A stretch of DNA of 64,000 bases from Phytophthora sp. 'mugwort' (lineage: Eukaryota; Oomycota; Peronosporomycetes; Peronosporales; Peronosporaceae), in the NCBI GenBank assembly GCA_033558025.1, contig JAUCEF010000007.1:4898001-4962000 (forward strand). The letters are read 5' to 3'. How positions within the stretch are numbered: the stretch's first letter is position 1; each line of letters opens with the position of its first letter. The translations under genes and the position numbers were made by a program. Below are positions 32,553 to 43,761 of the stretch, piece after piece. The notes beneath the pieces were generated by a model. It was not told where the DNA came from. It was given only the letters and a program-made list of their open reading frames with translations, and searched no databases.

Positions 32553-34784
32553 ATGCGCCAAGTCAGCACGCGCATGCGGCTACCGCGCGCGCCACAAGCG
32601 TCGTCCCGCCTCGCTGCGCCGCTATTCGTGGCTGTAGATGTCCCCTTAACCTGTTCAGTATCAAGATTTCTGAGGCCCGTACGTTTCATCCACGCAGAGA
32701 AAGCTGAAGACGACACGTCGGAGTCTTCATCGGCTCTCCCTGCAGTCGCCACAGTAATCGAGACGCCCCAGAGCACGGAGCCAAGTGTCAACACGGAGAT
32801 ACAGTCCGTCTTGTTGAAGCGTATAGAGGACCCATCGTCAACGTATCATGCAGCTCTTAAGGCGTTCAATGTCCTGCGAGCCCGTGGCCTGAAGTTAGAG
32901 GAACCACTGTATCTGTCGCTGCTGTACAAGGCGTCGCGTGAGGGACGATATGAGCGCGTGCGGGGCGGCTACGAGGAGTTTCTGGAGGATGAGAAGCAGA
33001 ACCAAGTGAAGACGAAGCCCAGAGCCTCCACCACGTGGCCCAAACTGACCCACGCTAGGATGCAAATGCACCGTTTCGTGCTCTGGGCTATGTTTGACAC
33101 GCAACGCGAGCAGGCAATGGGTCCATTCTACCAAAGCGAGGTAGTCGGCAAATACAATTTGCACGGGATCCATGAAGCGGACTCATTCAACTTTTTGCTG
33201 CGAATAGAGTGCACCACGAGAGTGACGGACGAACAGGAGCACGGACTTCGATTTCGAGTGGAGACGCTGCTGAACGCCATGGAGCGGCTTGAGCTGCGCA
33301 CAAGCTACTCGTCTGCCCATGTGCTCTTTAGACTGATTTTCCATCGCCCTGAAATCTTCATTGATTGCTCGAGTGACGGGGAAGATGCTGGAGAGGATCC
33401 GGAGGCTGGTGCAGACACGAAGTACAGTGCTGAAGCGATGGGGAGAATTATTATTGGGTACATGGAACGATTTCCTTATGCGATTGCGCTGGATCCCAAG
33501 CGACTCTCAATCGCGGTTAGTTCTGCTGCAGCTGCAGGTAAACACGCTGCGGCCAAAGTGCTACTTCAGTACGGAATGGCTCACCACGTACCGATTGATG
33601 CCGGGTCGTTTGCACATACTGTGCAGAGTGCTCCGGACGATGCCAGTCGGTTAAAGGTCGCAGACTTGTACATGCACGCAAAGGAGCACGAGCTCATTTA
33701 CACAACACAGGACACAGACAGCAGTATCATCAATTATCTGCTGCTCCATGCAGTATTCGATGGCAACTTCAAGCACATGATGGAGTTGCTGCACGAGATG
33801 CAGCTATACAACAACAGGACAAGCAATCGCACAGTCCGCGAGCTTTTCAAGAGTATCGCGCAGTACCGCGCGGAGACCCACAGAGGAGGCGGCAAAACTG
33901 GTGCTGTCAGGAAACTGGCCGAATGTCCAACGATTTTGGAGCTGTTTGAAAGATTTCCGAACGTGATTCCACACACTGTGCATTCATTTTCGCAAGGAAT
34001 TTTGCAGAGCTTATCTGCTGGAGACTTGGTTGTTGCGCTCGATCTGATGCGTGCAGCTCTCTGGAACAACGATGTCAAGTTGAGGCCGGAGATCTACTCC
34101 CAGTTGCTGTATCCTCTGCTCGCAGGCGGACAGCGAGGCGGGGACGAATCCAGCGATGCCAGCGTGTTTGACCGACTAGAGGTGGAGCGGTGTTTTGACA
34201 AGCAATACCCGGAACAGCGCGCGCACTTGAACTCGCTGATTGTGAATATCTGCCAGTCCAATAACGACTTTTCAACAATGTTGGTGTGTCTGGACCGCTG
34301 GCAGGGACAAGGCCACCCACCAATGAGTCGGCGGGTGGTGACGCGCGTGTTTGAGGTGATCTCAAGACAGATCCAACAACTTCAAAAGGGAAGCGACGAG
34401 GTTTCGCCCGGCACCGCTTTTATCGTAGACGGTATGGAGTTATCGTTTATGACTTTTCTGGTGCGGTATCGTAAAATCGTGACTTGGGACGCGTGGACAA
34501 TCGAGCGCGCTATCGTTCGTGCTCGTACTTGTGGTCTGCACCCCGATGTTGTCGCACTACTGGCAGAAGCTGATTCGCGTGGTTTGGTGCTGAATAGCAC
34601 TGCGTACATCGTGTCGTTGTGCGTTCTAGAAGAAGTTGGCGAGCCCTCCGCTGTTGTGGCTTGCGCACAGAAGATGAAGGCAAGCGACGCGTGGGAAAAG
34701 GCCGTGATCAAAGACCCGGAGGTGCAAGGAATCCTGAACCGAGCCTTGGTTAAGGTAGAGAAACCGAAAGACCAGGAGCTGTAG
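32553..34784 (+). CDS. Mitochondrial PPR-like helical-repeat protein
   Basis: 743 aa, intronless. The N-terminus (~1-50) is Arg-rich and lacks acidic residues, as in a mitochondrial targeting peptide (MRQVSTRMRLPRAPQASSRL). The rest is a series of helix-turn-helix repeats resembling degenerate PPRs, for example ALKAFNVLRARGLKLEEPLY, INYLLLHAVFDGNFKHMMEL and YIVSLCVLEEVGEPSAVVAC. PPR proteins bind organellar RNA for processing or translation. The target is unknown and the repeat assignment is by pattern. Confidence 0.7.
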   Translation: MRQVSTRMRLPRAPQASSRLAAPLFVAVDVPLTCSVSRFLRPVRFIHAEKAEDDTSESSSALPAVATVIETPQSTEPSVNTEIQSVLLKRIEDPSSTYHAALKAFNVLRARGLKLEEPLYLSLLYKASREGRYERVRGGYEEFLEDEKQNQVKTKPRASTTWPKLTHARMQMHRFVLWAMFDTQREQAMGPFYQSEVVGKYNLHGIHEADSFNFLLRIECTTRVTDEQEHGLRFRVETLLNAMERLELRTSYSSAHVLFRLIFHRPEIFIDCSSDGEDAGEDPEAGADTKYSAEAMGRIIIGYMERFPYAIALDPKRLSIAVSSAAAAGKHAAAKVLLQYGMAHHVPIDAGSFAHTVQSAPDDASRLKVADLYMHAKEHELIYTTQDTDSSIINYLLLHAVFDGNFKHMMELLHEMQLYNNRTSNRTVRELFKSIAQYRAETHRGGGKTGAVRKLAECPTILELFERFPNVIPHTVHSFSQGILQSLSAGDLVVALDLMRAALWNNDVKLRPEIYSQLLYPLLAGGQRGGDESSDASVFDRLEVERCFDKQYPEQRAHLNSLIVNICQSNNDFSTMLVCLDRWQGQGHPPMSRRVVTRVFEVISRQIQQLQKGSDEVSPGTAFIVDGMELSFMTFLVRYRKIVTWDAWTIERAIVRARTCGLHPDVVALLAEADSRGLVLNSTAYIVSLCVLEEVGEPSAVVACAQKMKASDAWEKAVIKDPEVQGILNRALVKVEKPKDQEL

Positions 34785-34932
34785 GCAGCTCTCACCAATA
34801 GATCAGTCAAATAACCCGATAGGTTTGCAGTGTCCAGGACTGTCATCTCGTCGATAATAATTACTGCGAATTTTCCACTTCAAGTTACCCAACTCATCCC
34901 CGGTGGAGCCCATACCTTCAAAGGTCTCAGCA

Positions 34933-36400
34933 ATGGAAGCCCATGCTCAGTCTACAATTGTGTCCTCAGAGCAACGGCCAAGCAGTTCCAGCGCGATGGC
35001 CGAGCTGAAGTACGCGTTAATGCTCGAAACCATGCAGGCAGAAGAAGCCAAGCGCGCTCGTCAGCGCGAGCACGTAAAGAACAGCTACTACCGGAAGCAG
35101 GTAGGGCTCTGGCGGTCTAACGATATCTGCTAAAGTCTCATTAAATGTTTTGTTTTCTTGTTAGAACGTGATGAAGGCTTTGCGCCAGGAGGTGAACGAG
35201 CTGGAGCACAAGTACTCGCGGACACTTCAACTCAAGCAGCAGCAGATGGAGTGGCGCGATGTCGCGGGGGCGGTAGGCTCTGACGAAGAGCACAACCGCT
35301 CGGATGACCTAGTGGAGCAGTACATGCAGTTGTCCATCACGAAACAGAAACTAGTCCAAGAGAACAAGGAGCTGGCCCTTATGGGGGCGAAGTTCACCAA
35401 ATTCCAGCTTAAGACGCAGCATCTGCTGGACTCAGAGCCCAAGGTGACGCTGGAGCCACCTCCAATCACGGTAGGTACTTGTTCTGCATCTGGCGACCTT
35501 ACTGCTTCTGGCGACCAAGGTGTTCCTCTCCGCGAGCGTGGGATCGTGGAGGATGCGACGTGGTCAAGAGGGTTTTATTACTCACATCTGGTGTCCGTTG
35601 CTGCTACTCTAGGTGAATGATGTAACTTTGGAGCCCATGACAGTCCCCGAGTGCCACCAAATTGCTAGTCAAGCTTTAAAAGAGATCGAGCACTTCATGG
35701 AAAGTACTAGCTACCTCACCACTGGTCTTGAAGTGTTCGGGTGGCGAGAGCAGCGGCGCGAGGCACTAGATCACGTCAAGTTTACGCTCAAGAAGCGCTT
35801 CATTGGTGTCACCCCATTGGACATGTCAGCTCGTGCCTGGCGTGTGGTGTCATCGCCGCGAGGTCTTGCGAGGTTGTACTCGGCCTCAATGCATCTGTCC
35901 TTGAAAGTACTTCAGGTCGTCGATGACTACAATGTGATCATGTATCGAGTCATCACAAACGCTAGCACGATGGAATCGGTTCAGTCCTTGTTCCTAGTGT
36001 CCCGATTTCAAATGAAGACTGGATACGTCATTCTTTTCCGGTCTGTAGATCGCAATCGACTGCGAAAGATCCGTCCAGATGGCACTGTCGGAGATTGGGA
36101 TGCCCAAGATGGAGAAGGCAAGCAGGACAAGTGGCTGGACATGTTCACATGGTGCGTGCGATACAGTCAAGCGTTTACGTGCTGTAATAGTAGAAAAAGT
36201 GTGCTAACGGGTAGTCGTATTCAATTAGGACTCTGTTCGAGGACGAGCCAGGCAACGGAAATGCTGTTATCTTCAGCTACGGCGGTATCGTGTACAGCAC
36301 ACAAGCTGTTAATACGCGCATGTGGATGTTCGAAATCTTGTCGCTTGCCTTGCGGTGGGAGAATAAGGTGGTGGGTCCAACTTTGATGCTAAGCACCTGA
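34933..36400 (+). CDS. Coiled-coil/bZIP-like protein, four exons
   Basis: Exons 34933-35100, 35165-35470, 35613-36151 and 36229-36400 join in phase to 394 aa. Residues ~25-95 form a basic region followed by a coiled coil (KRARQREHVKNSYYRKQ, then NVMKALRQEVNELEHKYSRT), reminiscent of oomycete bZIP-like proteins. A second coil lies at ~115-140. The C-terminal ~230 residues (from VTLEPMTVPECHQIASQALK) form a globular domain of the type following such coils in oomycete M96-like/START-like families; this is a guess. The start is the first ATG (34933); the open frame extends upstream only with GTG. Intron 3 contains the outer boundary of the palindrome, so exon 4 is inside the left arm. Confidence 0.75.
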
Positions 36401-36499
36401 CAACGTATCTGAAGTTGGGAATGATTGAATGAATGAGCAACTCTGATTACTTAGTATCCAATCTACGGTAATATGGTACAGAGAGCAGCTATTCAGTGT

Positions 36500-38212
36500 T
36501 TAGTGCTTCGACGCGAGTCGCTCAAATCCACCCAACACGGCGTCCACGTCGTCATGCTCCGCACAGAGTTCCTCGATCTCTGCTGGTGTGAATGAGTGTG
36601 ACGAGATGTTAGAAGCTTCGACTAAGCGTTGGGTCTGGGATTCGTCCAGCTTCACGACGCAGTAGTACTCGATCATCTGCTGAATGTGCGTGCAGCCCAT
36701 GTAGCTCAGCAGCAACTTCTTGTTCACGCGGCCCGGTCGCACAAGTGCTGGGTCGAGTTTCTCTGGGTGGTTCGTAGTCATGATCACGATGCGACCCGGG
36801 CAGTCAATGACGCCGTCCAGCACGTTAAGTAGCCCCGACAGATTGAGCTTATCATTGCGCATGTTGTACTTCTTCTCGTCTTCGAGGCATGCTTTGATCA
36901 TGTTGGACACCAGCTTGCCGTCTTCGGACTGGGATGGCTTGTCATCTACGGATGGGGCTGCCTTGTCGATGCCAGCAGCACCGGCAACTTGGGTCTTGGC
37001 AGGGAAGTCATCTACTTCAGCCGCGCGCGCCTTAACAATGGACGACGCGCAGTCAATGTCTTCCATGACAAAGATGACATCCTCAAAGTCCATCTCGATG
37101 GGCGAGTCCAATCCTTGCACGGCAAACTTCATATCGAAGACTGCGTCCAAAAGCTGCTGGTTGGTCTTGATCTTGCCAAGCGAGATGGTCACCACGTGAC
37201 GCTTGGTGTACTGTGCAACGGCCTTGATGAGACTCGTCTTGCCTGTGCCAGGTGGGCCGTGTAGCAGGAGCCCGAGCTTGTAGGGAAAGCCCTTGATGGC
37301 AAACTTACCCGAGCGCGTCTCGAAGTTATCCAACAGCTGCAGCACCTGCTCCTTCCCCTCGAAAAACAGGTTCTCGAACGTCTTCTCCTCACCTAGCGGG
37401 TACCGCTTGTAGGCGACCACGGGGACAGCATTGTTGTTTTCATCGCCAGTGTTGGCAGCCGCCGTTTCGGTTTGAATGTAGAAATAGCGGGACTTGTCTT
37501 CCACGTGCTTGCGGCGCTCGGTGGCCTGGTACTTCTTGAAGGCGCGGTCGATGATGGCGTCGATGCGCTTGGATGCGTCGGGCAATGTCGACTCGAAGCG
37601 GAAGTTTACGGTGGACTCCTTGACAGTGACCTTCTTGTCGCCCGTATCCTCAGGCGCGACGGTCTCGTGCTTGAAGGAGACGCCTGGCTCGATCTGGATC
37701 CACTCGTTGAGCGGGGGCAGCGCCTCGACATTGAGACGGTTCACCTCGCCGTAATATTCGTCGCCGTCGTCGTCGTCCGAGGACTCAGAGCCGGTCGTAG
37801 CGCAGTCGGACTCGCTAACCGCCGAGTTAAGCAGCGACTTGGTGGTCTTCTTGTCCTTTTTTGCCTTCTCGAGTAGCTCGTACTGGGCGTTCTTGCTCTT
37901 GAGGTCCAGCACGTCAGCCAGATAGAGCGAGATGGCCTTCTGCAGCAGGTGGTTCTTCTGGTCGTAGTCCCAGACCTTTCCCCAGCGATTGAAGCGCTGC
38001 TTGACCTCGATGACGCGGGAGACACGTCGCTCGTCCTTCTGAGGGAAGATGAAGTGGCGCAGCATGGCGAGGAGGGACCGTGGCGACTGCTGCACGTATG
38101 CCACGATCTTCTGAATGAGCAACGGTACGAGCATGCAGATCAGCGAGTCGACCAGAAGGTTGTGTGTGCGCAAGGTGTTGATGAGCCCGAACTCGACGGC
38201 GGTGGAGCTCAT
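36500..38212 (-). CDS. BCS1-like AAA ATPase 1, left copy
   Basis: 570 aa, intronless. A hydrophobic segment at ~17-39 (LLVDSLICMLVPLLIQKIVA) anchors it in a membrane. A BCS1-type N-terminal region follows, with an acidic low-complexity insert (SESSDDDDGDEYYGE). The AAA domain has Walker A GPPGTGKT (~319-326), Walker B with VIFVMEDIDC (~377-386), sensor-1 IVIMTTNHPEKLDPAL and the arginine-finger region RPGRVNK. BCS1 translocates folded Rieske protein in mitochondria; plant homologues act in ER or mitochondria under stress. Which applies here is unknown. The ATG at 38212 is the first in frame. The twin at 51377-53089 differs only His to Gln in SNISSHSFTP. Confidence 0.9.
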   Translation of the reverse strand: MSSTAVEFGLINTLRTHNLLVDSLICMLVPLLIQKIVAYVQQSPRSLLAMLRHFIFPQKDERRVSRVIEVKQRFNRWGKVWDYDQKNHLLQKAISLYLADVLDLKSKNAQYELLEKAKKDKKTTKSLLNSAVSESDCATTGSESSDDDDGDEYYGEVNRLNVEALPPLNEWIQIEPGVSFKHETVAPEDTGDKKVTVKESTVNFRFESTLPDASKRIDAIIDRAFKKYQATERRKHVEDKSRYFYIQTETAAANTGDENNNAVPVVAYKRYPLGEEKTFENLFFEGKEQVLQLLDNFETRSGKFAIKGFPYKLGLLLHGPPGTGKTSLIKAVAQYTKRHVVTISLGKIKTNQQLLDAVFDMKFAVQGLDSPIEMDFEDVIFVMEDIDCASSIVKARAAEVDDFPAKTQVAGAAGIDKAAPSVDDKPSQSEDGKLVSNMIKACLEDEKKYNMRNDKLNLSGLLNVLDGVIDCPGRIVIMTTNHPEKLDPALVRPGRVNKKLLLSYMGCTHIQQMIEYYCVVKLDESQTQRLVEASNISSHSFTPAEIEELCAEHDDVDAVLGGFERLASKH

Positions 38213-38264
38213 GTTTGGCGGGCAGGCAGGAGATAAGGTGAGACTGCAGTGGGCGACTCGGCGC

Positions 38265-38280
38265 AAAAACGGAAATGAGC
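38265..38280 (-). promoter_or_regulatory. Inr-like promoter of AAA gene 1
   Basis: Minus-strand GCTCATTTCCGTTTTT matches oomycete GCTCATTYYNCAWTTT at 14 of 16 positions, 53 bp before the ATG. The identical copy for the right arm is at 51309-51324. Confidence 0.5.
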
Positions 38281-38710
38281 TGCAGGTTTGGGGACGTCCG
38301 ATTAGCGATGACCATTGGTCCAGAAAAGTCTTCCAGAGGCAAAGTACAGTACAGTTAATGACTACTAGTCAAATGTAGCACTCGCATGGTGAATTAATCG
38401 TTACAGTGACGTGGTTGAAGTTGGCGTGAGTGATGGTCGTTGAGACCTGTCAGAATACGTACAATGCGCTTGCATTCGGTATGCTATATTCGAATGATTT
38501 TGTAGGAATAACTAGATGACGGTAAATGTCACTGAAGCATTTAAACAGGTAATCGAAGACGCAGACATCATCTTACACAGTTCGGGTAACCTTCATTCAC
38601 GTTTTCACGAAGGGCTCCACATATGACATATGGAGATACATGTAGTCAATGTCTTGAGACGGCTGCAGAGGGATAAATGCCAAGCCGAGTCGGCTTTCAT
38701 CTGAAATATC

Positions 38711-38724
38711 TCATTTTTCAATTT
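38711..38724 (+). promoter_or_regulatory. Inr core promoter of AAA gene 2
   Basis: TCATTTTTCAATTT is a full match to the oomycete initiator TCATTYYNCAWTTT, 88 bp before the ATG at 38812. The identical copy is at 50865-50878 on the minus strand. Confidence 0.6.
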
Positions 38725-38811
38725 CCCGACTGAGTGGCATACAATCGCCACCGACCATCGCTAGCCGCCCAACCAAGCTACAATTGTATTTGCCAAGCTC
38801 TTTCAAATATC

Positions 38812-40452
38812 ATGAACACCGACACCTCACCCCTCAACCCCATGGACGAGCTCCTGGGTGGCTTCAGCACAGGCAACGTCGTAGTCGACGCCTTCGTGTG
38901 CCTGGTCCTGTCGCTGCTTCTGCAACAGCTCATCACGTGCCTTCAGGGCTCAAGCGACTCGCTGCTTAGCCGTCTGTACGGGCTTCTCTTCGGTAAGAAA
39001 GAGCCCAAGGGTGTATACCGAATCATAGGCATCACGCAGCGCTTCAGCTCCGATGGCCACAAAATTTGGGACTACGACCAGAAGAACCACCTGCTGCAGA
39101 AGGCCATCTCGCTCTACCTGGCGGACGTGCTGGACCTGACCAACAAGGACGCTAAGTACGACCTACTCGACCGTCCGCAAAAGAAGACCAAGACGCTCAC
39201 GGACAGCGACGATGGCGACACGAGCGTGTCCTCGTACGACTGGGACTCGGACGACTACTGCGGCGCAGTGGACAATCTGTGCTGGGAGGCACTACCACAA
39301 GAGAACGAGTGGATCGAGGTGGAAGAAGGCGTCCGGTTCAAGCACGAGACTGTCGCGCCCGAGGACAACGACGAGAAGAAGACCAAGATGCTCACCGAGA
39401 CCAACGTCAACTTCAAGTTCTTTTCGACGTTGCCTGACGGCTCTGAACGCATCGACGCGCTGATCCAGCGTGCTTTCAAGCTGTACCAAACCATGGAACG
39501 CAAGCGGTACGCCAAGGACACGCTCCGCTACTACTACATCCAGGCTGGCGGCTCCAGCATTCTGGAGAAGGACGCGACGGTGACATACAAGCGGTACGCG
39601 CTGGGAGAGGAGAAGACGTTCGAGAACCTCTTTTTTGAAGAAAAGGAAAGCGTGGTGCAGCTGCTCAATAACTTTACCAACAAGTCCGGCAAGTTCGCCA
39701 TCAAGGGGTTCCCCTACAAGCTTGGACTCTTGCTGCACGGCCCGCCCGGTACGGGCAAGACGAGTCTCATTAAGGCTATCGCTCAGCACACGCAGCGCCA
39801 CATCGTGACGATCGCGCTCGGCAAGATCCACACGAACCAGCAGTTGCTCGATGCGCTGTTTGACATGAAGTTCGCAGTGCAAGGGCTGGATTCACCCGTC
39901 GAGATGGATTTTGAGGATGTTGTTTTCGTTATGGAGGACATTGATTGCGCGTCTTCCATCGTGAATACCCGTAACGACAGCGAGAAGAAGCCGAGCAAGG
40001 CCAACCGTATGCTTGACAGCCAGAAGAAGGCAATCGAGGAGAATCCTGAGGATGAAATGGCGGGACTTATGGGCCCCATGCTTAAGCCGAAGGGTGTCGA
40101 GGACAAGTTGAATCTATCGGGTCTGCTGAACGTGCTGGACGGCGTCATTGACTGCCCGGGTCGCATCGTGATCATGACAACGAATCACCCGGAGAAGCTT
40201 GACCCGGCACTTGTGCGCCCTGGTCGCGTTAACAAGAAGCTGCTATTGGGACACATGGGCTCCAAACAGGTACGAGAGATGGTCGAGTACTACTGCGGTT
40301 CGAGTCTATCGCTGGGGCAGCGAGCACGATTGGGTGCCATTTTCAGTGAAAGAAACTCACAGTTCACGCCCGCAGAGGTGGAGGAATTATGTGCCGAGTT
40401 CGACGACATTGATTCCATCCTAGGTGGGCTCGCGCGCGCCCACCAGTCTTAA
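38812..40452 (+). CDS. BCS1-like AAA ATPase 2, left copy
   Basis: 546 aa, intronless, a paralogue of AAA gene 1 transcribed away from it. N-terminal membrane segment ~17-40 (NVVVDAFVCLVLSLLLQQLI), BCS1-like middle (IWDYDQKNHLLQKAISLYLA, shared with gene 1), Walker A GPPGTGKT (~310-317), Walker B region VVFVMEDIDC (~370-379), sensor IVIMTTNHPEKLDPAL and RPGRVNK. It is diverged from gene 1 in the acidic insert and in the segment after Walker B. The ATG at 38812 was chosen because the frame upstream has only a GTG. It shares the 599 bp intergenic region 38213-38811 with gene 1, so co-regulation is likely. Identical in sequence to the copy at 49137-50777. Confidence 0.9.
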   Translation: MNTDTSPLNPMDELLGGFSTGNVVVDAFVCLVLSLLLQQLITCLQGSSDSLLSRLYGLLFGKKEPKGVYRIIGITQRFSSDGHKIWDYDQKNHLLQKAISLYLADVLDLTNKDAKYDLLDRPQKKTKTLTDSDDGDTSVSSYDWDSDDYCGAVDNLCWEALPQENEWIEVEEGVRFKHETVAPEDNDEKKTKMLTETNVNFKFFSTLPDGSERIDALIQRAFKLYQTMERKRYAKDTLRYYYIQAGGSSILEKDATVTYKRYALGEEKTFENLFFEEKESVVQLLNNFTNKSGKFAIKGFPYKLGLLLHGPPGTGKTSLIKAIAQHTQRHIVTIALGKIHTNQQLLDALFDMKFAVQGLDSPVEMDFEDVVFVMEDIDCASSIVNTRNDSEKKPSKANRMLDSQKKAIEENPEDEMAGLMGPMLKPKGVEDKLNLSGLLNVLDGVIDCPGRIVIMTTNHPEKLDPALVRPGRVNKKLLLGHMGSKQVREMVEYYCGSSLSLGQRARLGAIFSERNSQFTPAEVEELCAEFDDIDSILGGLARAHQS

Positions 40453-41005
40453 GTAAATCTTAACCTAATAAAATAGATACATTTCCTTACCAGCATTGGT
40501 CGACGTTCAATTTTAATTTTAAGAATCGAAACGAAGACGGAGAGGCGTCTTATTCATGAAGTGGGTGTGAGGGATAGTAGCATGTGCTAAATTCGTGTAA
40601 TGTTGTAGCCTCGGGATGGAACGGAACGAGGGCATCGCCCACATCCACCTGTTGATCAAGTTAGCAATAGCTACCTTCATCCACTACTGCTCCTGAATCA
40701 AGACCTGAAGTTATTGGTGCGATCGCTTGGTTCATGAAGAACGCCGCACAACCCTATGAACAGCATAAGATCTTGTTGGCCGCCCTGCTCTGAGACCAGA
40801 GTCATGCTGCCCAGCTTACGCGGAGAAGTCGTCGCGTGGCACTAGAGTTGCCGCCGGAGTTTAGCCTAACCTTCGCTAACAACTTCTTTTTAACAACCTC
40901 CGTTAACCTCCGTAAACCTCCGCTCAGCCTCCAAAACAAAAGCCAAGCATAAAAATCTTGGCGACCGGCCGGCAGTCACTTCAAGTAGAGAGACAAGAAG
41001 GCAAG

Positions 41006-43620
41006 ATGGAAGCAATGGACGAGTTCCGCTCTCAAAACCCGGTCGCTAGGAATTCGAAGTCTCCTTGGACGCCAGTGAAGGCTAGCTCTGGGTGTGCCAG
41101 CGTCGACAGAAGTTCTAAAAGGCTGGCCAGAGCCGAGTTCCCTCGTCTGTATCCCGACAACACTCAGGAAAGCATGCAGTCATCATAGCTCTCATCAACA
41201 ACCGTAGTCGCAACCCGACACACAATTCATCCAGTTCATCTCAAGCCGGTGATGATATAACAACTCCGAATGCTGCATCCCGCGGCTCATCCGTCAGTAA
41301 GCGATCACAGCAAAATTGTTCGAGTGCGAAGAAATCCTCACTCAACAAGCAAAAGAAAACACGAGCAAGTCCCCGCCTTGAACTGATCGCCAGCCCGGCA
41401 AGTCCACTCCAGCAGCATCCATTCCCTGTTCCTCCGGAACGAGATCCGAATTCAGAAATGGCGGAGCGTTGGCGGTTTGCCCATAAACCAAACACGGCTT
41501 AAATCGGCCCCTCCGCGGCTCTTTACGACGCGACGTCAGCATCGCTCTGACTTGGGGCAGTTTGTACAGCTTTTTCCTGATCCATCACGTTGGTACCTCT
41601 CGGATGAAGAGCTTGACAACAGCTACGCTTTGTATGCCTATTGGAAAAACTGTAAGATGGTACTAGCTTTCACGGTAGGGAATCACAAGATGACAGAGCA
41701 TATGACGAAATATCACGGTCGCGAGCTGACAGAGTACGCAGCAGCCAAGAAGTTACAACGGAGATTAGAGGGAGAATTTGCCGAAGTTTCCGTGGAGTTC
41801 CGCACGATCAACTCCGAAGGCAAAAGGAGTTCAACAGACTCCTAGCAAAATGGATTGCTAGCCACTTTCGTCCATTAATTTTGGTTGAAGACAAAGAGTT
41901 CGTTGCTTTCGTCGCATATATTACGAAAACATTGTCTCGGGTCAAAGTAAAATGCCAAAGCACACTCAGTTGCGTGGCTGCATCGTTGGATTTGCCGGTG
42001 AGCGCAGACTCCAAGTTCGGGATGATATTAAGCAGTTTTGTCTGTATTTTTCGATCACCAGTAATATTTGGTCAGCTCGCGATGCGCGAAGTTAGAATTC
42101 ATTACTTGACCGAGAACTTTGAGGCTAGAAACTGGACACTGGAGGTAAAAGAACTTCCGGGTATCCACACAGGCGAGGTCATAGCTAAAGCATTAGATGA
42201 AATCATGCTGGAATGGAAGCTCCCAAAGAATTCTGTACTCGATTTGTCAGGGATTCTGGTGCCAATATGGTCAAAGCCAGAAAAATCGTGGGCATTTATC
42301 ATGATCCTTGCATGGCTCACGAAATTCATCTCGTTCTCTCTGGAGCACTGGCGACCCAAAAGAAGTCGTTAGATAAACCGAAACCAGCATGGGCGTCTAT
42401 TGTTGACATGGAGGAAGGTGCGATCGCCACCGAACACGAGATTGATGAGGATCTAAATGATGACGAGAGAGCCGACATGGAGGCTGTTCGCGATGTGGCA
42501 GCTGATGAGCTTCCTAGCTTTATTGACACGACATTGGCGACACAGGAAAAGGATGGCATGCAACCATGAGGGAGATCGTCCAAACGATTCGTTCACTAGC
42601 TGTATGTATATTCCGGCGGTCCACCAAAGCACAGTTGTCTTGAAGCCAATCAGAAAGACAAATAATCCACAAGCAGCAGCATTTCCAGTTATCGATTGTC
42701 CTACTCGTTGGAATAGTAGCTGGCTTATGCTGACTCGATGTGTCGCTCTTCAGCCATCTTTTAATAAATTCTTTGAGCATTTATTTTCCGACGAGGGTCG
42801 TGTGGAGTTCGAAGACATTCGCAACACTTCGTTAAAGCCTAAACACCAGGAATGGCTGGCTATCAAGTGTCTATGTGTTTTGCTGGAACCGTTTGCAACC
42901 GTCTCAACTCAGCTGGGTGGTCAAGCGTATCCAACACTACCGCTTGGCATGCCTGCAATCGAGGCCCTTGAAGACGGTCTAAAAGACAGCAAAAAAAACG
43001 TTTTGATGGCATCTTAAATTCTGCCGGGAAGGAGACCTACGTAGATGAAGTTCGAGTGGCTATGAAAGATTGCCAAGCTGTGATTAAGCGGTTGTTTGAC
43101 AAGCGATTTGCAAAGTTGAAGTCGATCGATCTGGACTGGATAGCATATCTTTGATCCCAGAGTGGCTAGCGAAATGAACCATTTGACAGTTGAGACCGCA
43201 TCAGACGCTCGAGCTAAATTTCTTGCCGCCGCCACTGAATTTGAACCTGATCGTATCCCTTCTGAGAGCACCGGTATCTTGTCTGGAACTACAGTGAAAG
43301 CCCCCGATCGCGTAACTAGCCATATGTTTGGCAAGAAGAAATCTATTGAACCACCTGCGACTAGAGCGTGTGAGCGGGAGTTTGATCAGTATTTGGCGGC
43401 TGCTAAAATGCTGGACGCTTCGACTGATGAAAAGTTCAACATTTCGACTGGTGGCGCGCGAACAAGGGGTCGTATCCTGTCCTTAGTAATTTAGCACGTA
43501 AATGGCTGGGAGCTGTCGCGACAAGCGTTCTGTCAAAGCGAGCTTTTTCTACCAGCGACAACATCGTCACCGCTAAGCGCAGCTCGTTGGCACCCGAACT
43601 TCTTTTTTTTTTTTTTAGGG
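41006..43620 (+). pseudogene. hAT transposase pseudogene
   Basis: Pieces in several plus-strand frames: a BED-finger-like start (YALYAYWKNCKMVLAF...HKMTEHMTKYH), a core with TRFVRDSGANMVKARKIVGI and DPCMAHEIHLVLSGAL (CxxH-like block), FPVIDCPTRWNSSWLMLTRC (conserved TRWNS), and the C-terminal dimerisation segment RKWLGAVATSVLSKRAFSTS with SLAPEL at 43494-43610. Frameshifts separate every block, so it cannot make active transposase. Confidence 0.85.
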
Positions 43621-43761
43621 ATCTCGTATTCATCGCAGAGAATACAGATAAGAAAACAACACTTCAGCGTGAAGACTAAACAGTCAGCGAGGCGATTTTT
43701 TACTATAACCCAACAAGTCGAATACATTTCTTCAAGACATGTTTGTTGAAAACTGACGTCT

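Larger units (their letters stand above)
36190..40739 (+). repeat. Left arm of 4.55 kb palindrome
   Basis: Position x in this arm pairs with 89589-x in the right arm (48850-53399). I found two mismatches: 36596/52993 (missense) and 40692/48897 (non-coding). The arm carries exon 4 of the coiled-coil gene, AAA ATPase gene 1 (minus) and gene 2 (plus). Confidence 0.95.

Noticed and set aside
36500..38266. Longer N-termini for several genes (for example AAA 1 from 38266, AAA 2 from 38734, OST3/6 from 21936, coiled-coil gene from 34903)
   Set aside because: The extensions begin with TTG or GTG codons and have no conserved sequence; the first ATG was used, supported for both AAA genes by an Inr-like element upstream.
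38812..40452. Long antisense frames within the AAA genes (for example 39292-39882)
   Set aside because: They mirror the strongly biased codon use of the AAA reading frames and lack any domain of their own; the same shadows recur in every AAA copy.
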